Both the position numbers and the translations under genes were made by a program. A stretch of DNA of 10,595 nucleotides, taken from an uncultured Collinsella sp. (GTDB lineage: Bacteria > Actinomycetota > Coriobacteriia > Coriobacteriales > Coriobacteriaceae). Below the pieces are notes generated by a model that saw only the letters and a list, made by a program, of their open reading frames with translations, ran no database searches and was not told the DNA's origin. Of this stretch, positions 6,316 to 10,595 are shown piece by piece; the first letter of the stretch is position 1; every line of letters begins with the position of its first letter. The stretch lies in NCBI GenBank assembly GCA_900551975.1, contig URYA01000040.1, positions 1 to 10,595 of the forward strand. The letters run 5' to 3'.

Positions 6316-7191
6316 CTATAGGAGCTTCTGGTCTTCTGGCGCGGGTCTGAGGTCATGGACCTTGGTTATCCTCACGGACCTGTTCTCCCATGCTCCGATC
6401 TCGTTCCGTCGTTGACGGAGCAACAGGTCCGCAATCATGTCGTCCCCGATGCCGAACGTGCGTTCACGCCTCGCGAGCTGGCCGAGGAAGTCGAAGTCCC
6501 CCATGTTCGCCGAGAGCTTCTGTCCGTTCCAGTAGAGTTCCCATTTGCGCTTGTCGCTGTACTCGAGCACGGGTTTCGCGACGTTGAGGTGCTGACCCTT
6601 CATGATGACGTCGCGCTCCTGCTCCGTCTCGCACTTGGGCGCCGTCCTGATGTCTTCGAAGTCGTCTCGTGAAGATTCGAAGCCGTCGACACCGTCTCCG
6701 CTTATCGATAGGCCGCCGATCTTCTCGTTGTCCGCGAGCGCGCCGAACATTGACGAGACGGCGGAGTCGACCTCATTGGAGCCACTGACCTTATAGACGT
6801 TCTGCGTGATATTGATGACTGAGTTGTTGCCAGCGGTTACCGAGATGCCGTCGCCAACGCGCTCGACGCTTTTCGGTGCTCCGTTCTTGCCGAGGAACCG
6901 GCGGAGCTCGAGATAGCCCTTGAAGGCGCTCAGCACCGGCTCGAGCTGATCGCTCGTTTGGCTCAGTGTCCCAAGTATGCCTGGCAGGTCTTTTACGACC
7001 GCTTGGAGAATGGCTTCCAGGCAGCCGGGGCGAGTTGCGGTTATCTCGACGTCGATGACCGCATTCGGATCAAGTTCTCTTGCCGAAGCCTGTACGGCCC
7101 TCGAGTAGCCGAGGAGCGCCGCGGTGAACGTGCCGACTGAGACCCCTTCCAGATCACCCTCGAATTTGAAGGTTATTGTTTTACGCTCCAT
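6316..7191 (-). CDS. Hypothetical element-borne protein, 291 aa
   Basis: I do not recognise the family. The start is the ATG at 7191 (MERKTITFKFEGDLEGV), with GGAG 7 bases upstream. A longer in-frame start at 7329 would run through the rhuM terminator and is rejected. Residues 1-55 look like an alternating beta/alpha domain (FKFEGDLEGVSVGTFTAALL, then AVIDVEITATRPGCLEAIL). A helical stretch follows (about 58-105), then a beta-rich segment ISVTAGNNSVINITQNVY (about 115-132), an acidic linker, and a C-terminal part ending ENRSVRITKVHDLRP. There is no signal peptide, membrane helix or metal motif. It has its own promoter and lies between the integrase remnant and the rhuM-XRE operon, the usual cargo position in small islands. 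A defence or stability role is possible but rests on position only. Confidence 0.8.
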   Translation of the reverse strand: MERKTITFKFEGDLEGVSVGTFTAALLGYSRAVQASARELDPNAVIDVEITATRPGCLEAILQAVVKDLPGILGTLSQTSDQLEPVLSAFKGYLELRRFLGKNGAPKSVERVGDGISVTAGNNSVINITQNVYKVSGSNEVDSAVSSMFGALADNEKIGGLSISGDGVDGFESSRDDFEDIRTAPKCETEQERDVIMKGQHLNVAKPVLEYSDKRKWELYWNGQKLSANMGDFDFLGQLARRERTFGIGDDMIADLLLRQRRNEIGAWENRSVRITKVHDLRPAPEDQKLL

Positions 7192-7226
7192 CACATGTCT
7201 CCATATCCGAATCACCTCGGTGGATA

Positions 7227-7255
7227 ATTCTATCCTCTCATTGGAATGCTCATAA
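7227..7255 (-). promoter_or_regulatory. Candidate promoter of the 291-aa gene
   Basis: On the minus strand, TAGAAT (7232-7227; 5 of 6 to consensus) lies 17 bases after a weak TTATGA (7255-7250). The leader to the ATG is about 30 bases. The promoter lies just past the rhuM terminator, so this gene has independent expression. Confidence 0.5.
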
Positions 7256-7261
7256 ACGAAG

Positions 7262-7293
7262 AAAGGCGACTGTCCTCGGGGACAGCCGCCTTT
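7262..7293 (-). terminator. Terminator of the XRE-rhuM operon
   Basis: The arms at 7262-7275 and 7280-7293 form a 14-bp stem around TCGG. The single imperfect position is a G-U pair in minus-strand RNA but A-C on the plus strand, so the direction is minus. TTTCTTCG follows. It lies about 145 bases past the rhuM stop. Confidence 0.75.
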
Positions 7294-7376
7294 CCTTTGG
7301 ACGCCGGCCCCGTGGGGTCCCCGCGTCAATACCGCTGTCCAAATTACCGTTTGCCGTCGGCGCGGTCAAGCCGTCA

Positions 7377-7404
7377 CCCATTTTCGCGACCCCACGAAAA
7401 TGGG
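7377..7404. repeat. Perfect 10-bp inverted repeat in the rhuM 3' region
   Basis: CCCATTTTCG (7377-7386) and CGAAAATGGG (7395-7404) flank CGACCCCA. There is no U-run on either strand. It lies 35 bases after the rhuM stop and well before the real terminator, so it would be in the rhuM mRNA 3' end as a hairpin, or it could be a DNA-binding palindrome. Confidence 0.55.
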
Positions 7405-7438
7405 GAACAACTGGCGTTTTGATAGGCCCTTGTGCCCG

Positions 7439-8440
7439 TCACGCCTTGCCGTTCAGACGCTTCGTCATACGCTCGAAGTCGTTCTCGTAGGCCTTGTCCT
7501 GGAGCTTCTGGAACTCATGGAAGCGCTCCTTGGCGATCTTGTCGGCCGTCTTCTTGTTGCGGTTGCCGAGGCCCTTGAGCACCTCGCGCCCGCTGAATGT
7601 CAGGAAGCCGTCGAGCAGGCGCTCGCAGTCCTCCATGCTCGTAAGGACGTGCCGCTCGGCCCTGTCCTCGAGCGTGTCGAGCAGCATCGTGACGAGGCGG
7701 TTCAGCTGCCTGATCTCGTCCTCGGACAGGTAGTTCTTGGCCACGGTGACGTCCGAGGAGTGGATGCGGCCCTCGGGGCCTCCCTTCCACGACGTGAGCC
7801 CCATGTTGGGCTTGGAGGGGTCGGAGCGCCCCTGGACGATCTCGGCCGCGGTGTGCCCGGTGACGGCGTAGTGCATCTTGTTCTGGACCGCGGCGTAGAA
7901 GTTCTTGGCCATGGTCGAGTCCTTGTCGTAGTCGAAGCTGCACTCCTGGAATATGTCGGTGATCTTGAGCCACACGCGCCGCTCGCTCGCGCGGATGTCG
8001 CGGATGCGGGCGAGCAGCTCGTCGAAGTAGTCCTTGCCGAAGGGCCGGCCGTTCTTGAGCATGTCGTCGTTGAGGACGAAACCCTTGGTGATGTACTCCT
8101 TGAGGGTCGCCGTGGCCCACTGGCGGAAACGGGTCGCGCGCAGCGAGTTCACGCGGTATCCGACGGCAATGATGGCATCGAGCGCGTAGAAGTCGACCAT
8201 ATATGTCTTGCCATCTGAGGCAGTTGTTGCAATTTTTGCAACAACTGCGTCTCGGGCAAGCTCACCCTCTTCGAAGATGTTCTTCATGTGGCGCGAGATG
8301 GTCGACTTGTCCTTGTCGAACAGCTCGGCGATTTCCTTCTGGGGCATCCAAAGCGTTTCGTTCATGTAGCGCACCTGCACCGGCACGTTTGTCCCCTCGG
8401 ACTGGTACAGGACGATCTCGGCCTGGATAGGGTCTTCCAT
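7439..8440 (-). CDS. rhuM: RhuM family protein
   Basis: 333 aa, full length for the RhuM family (Virulence_RhuM, first named in Salmonella pathogenicity island 3), which is widespread on mobile elements. Molecular activity is not established. Residues 31-57 (WMPQKEIAELF through STISRHMKNIF) read as a helix-turn-helix. The conserved core DGKTYMVDFYALDAIIAVGYRVNS and RATRFRQWATATLKEY (about 76-115) resembles phage KilA-N/Bro-type antirepressor modules. A further conserved block SDVTVAKNYLSEDEIRQLNRLV lies at about 229-250. The C-terminus is Lys-rich and helical. The start is the ATG at 8440 with AAAGGAAG just upstream. It is 23 bases downstream of the XRE gene in one operon, so the regulator probably controls rhuM. 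Confidence 0.9.
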   Translation of the reverse strand: MEDPIQAEIVLYQSEGTNVPVQVRYMNETLWMPQKEIAELFDKDKSTISRHMKNIFEEGELARDAVVAKIATTASDGKTYMVDFYALDAIIAVGYRVNSLRATRFRQWATATLKEYITKGFVLNDDMLKNGRPFGKDYFDELLARIRDIRASERRVWLKITDIFQECSFDYDKDSTMAKNFYAAVQNKMHYAVTGHTAAEIVQGRSDPSKPNMGLTSWKGGPEGRIHSSDVTVAKNYLSEDEIRQLNRLVTMLLDTLEDRAERHVLTSMEDCERLLDGFLTFSGREVLKGLGNRNKKTADKIAKERFHEFQKLQDKAYENDFERMTKRLNGKA

Positions 8441-8463
8441 ATATCTTCCTTTCCGTTGAATGC

Positions 8464-8847
8464 CTACGCGGACCTTACTTGATCCGCTTCCAGCCCTTCG
8501 CCTTCAGGCGCTGCAGCCTGAGCTTGGGACAGCTCGGCCTGGTCGCGTGCCGTCTCCAAGATCTTCGAGCGCCTCTTCTCGGTGCTCTGCCGGTAGCAGG
8601 TGATCAGCTCGCCCTCCGCGCCTGCCGGCGCCGTCGGCTTGCCCTCGGGATGCTCCTCGTACCATCCGAGCAGGTCGTTGGGGTCGGTGTTGAATACTTC
8701 GCAGAGCGCACCCACGAGCTCTGCATTCGGATAGCTCTCCTCGCGCTCCCAAGACTGAATAGTTCGGAATGACTTGCCGACTTTTTGTGCTAGCTCCTTT
8801 TGGTTTAGCCCCTGGGCTTCTCGGCGCTCTCTTAGACGAAGGTTCAT
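8464..8847 (-). CDS. XRE-family transcriptional regulator
   Basis: 127 aa. Residues 3-58 form a Cro/C1-type helix-turn-helix: LRLRERREAQGLNQKELAQK, then VGKSFRTIQSWEREESYPN with the usual recognition-helix Trp-Glu, then LVGALCEVFNTDPNDLLGW. The C-terminal part is a helical, Ala/Glu-rich tail (LITCYRQSTEKRRSKILETA) that may dimerise. The start is the ATG at 8847, 5 bases after GGAG; a GTG at 8853 overlaps that ribosome site and is less likely. It is the first gene of the operon with rhuM. Its promoter overlaps a TGAATAGT box, which points to self-repression. The end of the domain (NDLLGW) matches that of the broken divergent XRE gene (NDLMGW). Confidence 0.9.
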   Translation of the reverse strand: MNLRLRERREAQGLNQKELAQKVGKSFRTIQSWEREESYPNAELVGALCEVFNTDPNDLLGWYEEHPEGKPTAPAGAEGELITCYRQSTEKRRSKILETARDQAELSQAQAAAPEGEGLEADQVRSA

Positions 8848-8871
8848 CCTCACTCCTTTCTTTACGTTAAG

Positions 8872-8945
8872 TGAATAGTAAACAAAAAATGTCTTTACAC
8901 AAAAAAATGTTGCTCATTTGATTAACAGGGACATAAAACTATTCA
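8872..8945. promoter_or_regulatory. Divergent control region between the two XRE genes
   Basis: This is an AT-rich stretch in GC-rich surroundings. TGAATAGT (8872-8879) and its inverted copy ACTATTCA (8938-8945) are 58 bp apart. The left box overlaps a minus-strand -10 TACTAT (8880-8875) with TTGTGT (8902-8897) 16 bases upstream. The right box overlaps a candidate plus-strand -10 TATTCA (8940-8945), 16 bases after TTGATT (8918-8923). One box on each outward promoter is what a CI/Cro-like switch would have. Confidence 0.6.
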
Positions 8946-8989
8946 TATTGAAATTCGACAGACAGAAAAACGTCTCTAAGGAGGAACGA

Positions 8990-9213
8990 ATGGACTTCAG
9001 TAAGGAGCTGGCGGGGATATCCGCGCCGCACGCGCCCGAGCTGACCTTTCTCAGGCTGAGGTCGCTTCCAAAGTCGGAATGAACGTCAGCACTTTCGCGA
9101 AGTACGAGAGTGGCGATTACATTCCTAGAGCCGACAAGCTCTTGGCTATCTCGCAGGTTCTTGGTTGTCCGCCCAACGACCTGATGGGCTGGAACACGGA
9201 CGAGGCCGCATAG
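8990..9213 (+). pseudogene. Second XRE-family regulator, frameshifted
   Basis: A strong start (AAGGAGG, ATG at 8990) gives MDFSKELAGISAPHAPELTFLRLRSLPKSE and stops at 9082. In another frame the rest of an XRE domain runs from about 9052 to the TAG at 9213: QAEVASKVGMNVSTFAKYES, then GDYIPRADKLLAISQVLG, then CPPNDLMGWNTDEAA. The join CTCAGGCTGAGG would fit a deletion between two CAGG copies that removed most of helix 1, about 28 bases by comparison with related domains. It is divergent from the intact XRE gene and would have been its Cro-like partner. Inactive as it stands. Confidence 0.8.
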
Positions 9214-9229
9214 GGATGGAGGAAGAGGA

Positions 9230-9472
9230 ATGACTGGGAGGAGCTACGAGCTGCCCGACGACATCACGACCCTGGGTGGCATGGTGATCTTTGTGTTAAT
9301 AAACACGGATATTTGGGGTGCACGTCCGTGTGGCTTTCGTATCCCCAAATTATCCCAAGTGCATGTGCTAACCCGTTTTTACGCGCTTGTGCCGTTGTTG
9401 CCGTACTTAAACTCGCAGGTAAGCAGTGTGTTCGATTTTGTCGTTCTTACTGGTCAGTACTGCCACAACTAG
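9230..9472 (+). pseudogene. ORF after the broken XRE, probably truncated at the element edge
   Basis: An 80-codon ORF starts at an ATG behind GGAGGAAGAGG, 16 bases after the XRE stop, so the start looks real. The first 20 or so residues (MTGRSYELPDDITTLGGMVI) read like an element gene. Past codon 40 the frame runs through attR into host intergenic DNA and looks random. Most likely the original gene lost its body in the deletion or recombination that made the present right end. No family recognised. Confidence 0.45.
9344..9362. other. Putative attR (direct repeat, right copy)
   Basis: CCCAAATTATCCCAAGTGC, 18 of 19 identical to the left copy at 5319-5337. The last 13 bases are identical. Confidence 0.6.
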
Positions 9473-9589
9473 ACCCCAAAACAGTCCCCAGATGTTACAG
9501 ATCGAGACAGAAGAATCTCTCCCCGGCTTCAATCTCAATCTGTAACATCTTGGACCTCAAAAACCTTCTTACTGTTACAGATCGAGACA
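9447..9589. repeat. Second stretch of the alternating 17-bp repeat array, right of the element
   Basis: Forward copies lie at 9493-9509 and 9573-9589 (80 bp apart) and a reversed copy at 9531-9547, with gaps of 21 and 25 bases, exactly as in the left array. A badly decayed reversed copy sits in register at 9451-9467 (8 of 17 positions, sharing CTG and ACA). The 25-base linker at 9548-9572 matches the left linker at 5037-5061 at 20 of 25 positions. The rest of 9363-9757 holds no gene that I can support; a 12-bp palindrome AACGTCGACGTT lies at 9619-9630. Confidence 0.85.
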
Positions 9590-9725
9590 AACCTCCGGCA
9601 CCGGGGTCAGCAGACAAAAACGTCGACGTTACCGAGCTTCCCCTCGTCTGCCGTTGGCGGGTGTTGCGGGGCTGTTCGCCGCATTGCCGCCGCGCCGAGG
9701 GCACGCAGACTGTAGGATGGTCTTA

Positions 9726-9740
9726 TTGACAGCCTGTCAA
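9726..9740. promoter_or_regulatory. 15-bp palindrome, probable operator before the oxidoreductase gene
   Basis: TTGACAGCCTGTCAA is a perfect palindrome (7-bp arms, 1-base centre), 17 bases before the GTG start. It sits a few bases after a possible -10 TAGGAT (9714-9719), so it would cover the transcription start or the early leader. A dimeric repressor site is the simplest reading. No -35 box is clear. Confidence 0.5.
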
Positions 9741-9757
9741 CTCGTCTGGGAGGCACT

Positions 9758-10595
9758 GTGACAGAAACGTTTGATATCGCGATTGTCGGCGCGGGCATCA
9801 CCGGATGCGCCATCGCGCGGCAGCTCGCGCGGTTTGACCTGTCCATTTGCGTGGTCGAGGCGGCTAACGATATTGCGCTGGGCGCGTCGAAGGCCAACGG
9901 CGGCCTGGTGCACGCCGGCTACGATCCGGCGCCGGGCACGGTCGTGGCGCAGGTCAACGCCCGTGGTTGCGAGCTATATGGCACGTGGGCCCAGGAGCTA
10001 GGCTTTTTGTTCCGCCGCACCGGTTCGATGGTGTTGGGCTTTAACGACGAGGACCGCGCGCATCTGGAGCAGCTGCGAAGCAATGGCCTTGCCAACGGTG
10101 TGCCCGAGCTGTCAATCGTCGGACCCGACCGCATCCACGAATTAGAGCCGCGCGCCAGTGCCGATGCAACGTGCGCGTTGTGGTGCCCCTCGACTGGGTT
10201 TGTCGATCCGTTTGAGGTTGCCATCGCCGCGATGGAGAACGCCGTGGCCAACGGGGTGACGTTCATGCGGTCCGCGCCGGTGGAAGCGATTGAAGTCGCG
10301 GGCTCGGGCGACGACGCGCGCTTTACGCTGGCGACCCCCGCTGGCAATGTGCGCTGCCGCTACCTGATCAACGCCGCGGGCAACGGCGCCGCGAACATCT
10401 CGCATATGGCGGGCGCCGAGGAGTTCCAGATGGTCTGGCGTCAGGGCAACATCGTGGTGCTGGACAAGGAGCCGCGCACGCTTATGCCGCTCTACCCCGT
10501 ACCGACGCCGATATCGAAGGGCGTTATCGTGACGGGCACCGTGCATGGCAACACCGTGATCACCGCCACGGCCGCCGTGCGCGATGCGGAGAACG
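9758..10595 (+). CDS. FAD-dependent oxidoreductase, GlpA/DAO type, C-terminus cut by window edge
   Basis: A GTG start at 9758 with GGGAGG 4 bases upstream gives 279 codons open to the window end. The N-terminus MTETFDIAIVGAGITGCAIA contains the FAD-binding GxGxxG (11-16) and the ribose-binding Glu in VVEA (34). SKANGGLVHAGYDPAPG (about 44-60) is close to the SKANSGIVHAG motif of anaerobic glycerol-3-phosphate dehydrogenase subunit A and LhgO-like enzymes. The substrate-side strand ATCALWCPSTGFVDPFEVAIA and the second FAD contact LINAAGNGAANIS (about 204-216) also fit the DAO family (PF01266). The likely role is oxidation of a 2-hydroxy acid or glycerol-3-phosphate. The substrate cannot be named, and any C-terminal [2Fe-2S] domain lies outside. 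The codon pattern is like thrS. Confidence 0.88.
   Translation, partial: MTETFDIAIVGAGITGCAIARQLARFDLSICVVEAANDIALGASKANGGLVHAGYDPAPGTVVAQVNARGCELYGTWAQELGFLFRRTGSMVLGFNDEDRAHLEQLRSNGLANGVPELSIVGPDRIHELEPRASADATCALWCPSTGFVDPFEVAIAAMENAVANGVTFMRSAPVEAIEVAGSGDDARFTLATPAGNVRCRYLINAAGNGAANISHMAGAEEFQMVWRQGNIVVLDKEPRTLMPLYPVPTPISKGVIVTGTVHGNTVITATAAVRDAEN

Larger units (their letters stand above)
5319..9362. mobile_element. Decayed integrative element of about 4.03 kb
   Basis: A 19-bp near-perfect direct repeat (18 of 19) lies at 5319-5337 and 9344-9362, an offset of 4,025 bp. A tyrosine recombinase remnant lies against the left copy, as is typical for such elements. Inside are a hypothetical gene, rhuM, two XRE regulators and a truncated ORF. 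The flanks outside both repeats carry the same host repeat family, so the element entered an intergenic array. No replication, conjugation or phage structural genes are present. It would need help from another element to move. Confidence 0.7.

Noticed and set aside
6260..6415. Possible plus-strand peptide starting MSGAVKNALTAWLG
   Set aside because: The ATG lies at the tail of a terminator with no ribosome site, and the frame runs antisense into the 291-aa gene.

Overview
The window looks like a stretch of a high-GC gut Coriobacteriia chromosome, most likely Collinsella-like. This is inferred from the style of thrS, the zinc-ribbon membrane protein, the GlpA-like oxidoreductase and the integrase remnant; it was not searched. 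It begins with a polyamine segment (speA-speE, bases 1-2354) that reads more like Faecalibacterium/Ruminococcaceae, so bases 2355-2376 may mark a horizontal-transfer junction or an assembly join.

Layout. Bases 1-2291, minus strand: a two-gene operon, an arginine/lysine/ornithine decarboxylase (speA-like) followed by spermidine synthase (speE, cut by the window edge). Two minus-strand terminators stand back to back at 2327-2403. Bases 2429-4192: threonyl-tRNA synthetase of the short form lacking the TGS domain, with its own promoter that abuts the terminator of the next gene. Bases 4409-4840: a small membrane protein with two helices and eight zinc-ligand cysteines.

Bases 4939-5276 hold a very regular array of a 17-bp repeat that alternates in orientation. 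Four inverted pairs start every 80-81 bp, with 21-22 bp inside a pair and 25 bp between pairs. A shorter stretch of the same array lies at 9493-9589. Between the two stretches sits a mobile element of about 4.03 kb (5319-9362), bounded by a 19-bp direct repeat that matches at 18 of 19 positions. Its tyrosine recombinase is dead: two Trp-to-stop changes, a large internal deletion and a frameshift. Its cargo is an unrecognised 291-aa protein, a RhuM-family protein in an operon with an XRE regulator, a divergent frameshifted second XRE gene, and a truncated ORF. The XRE genes face each other across an AT-rich control region with two inverted TGAATAGT boxes, as in a phage-type switch.

From 9758 to the end, plus strand: the start of an FAD-dependent oxidoreductase of the GlpA/DAO type, with a perfect 15-bp palindrome just upstream.

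The most unusual structure is the alternating repeat array, whose arms show paired changes consistent with a conserved hairpin. Next are the element inserted between its two halves, the competing-hairpin region upstream of the integrase, and the speA/thrS junction.
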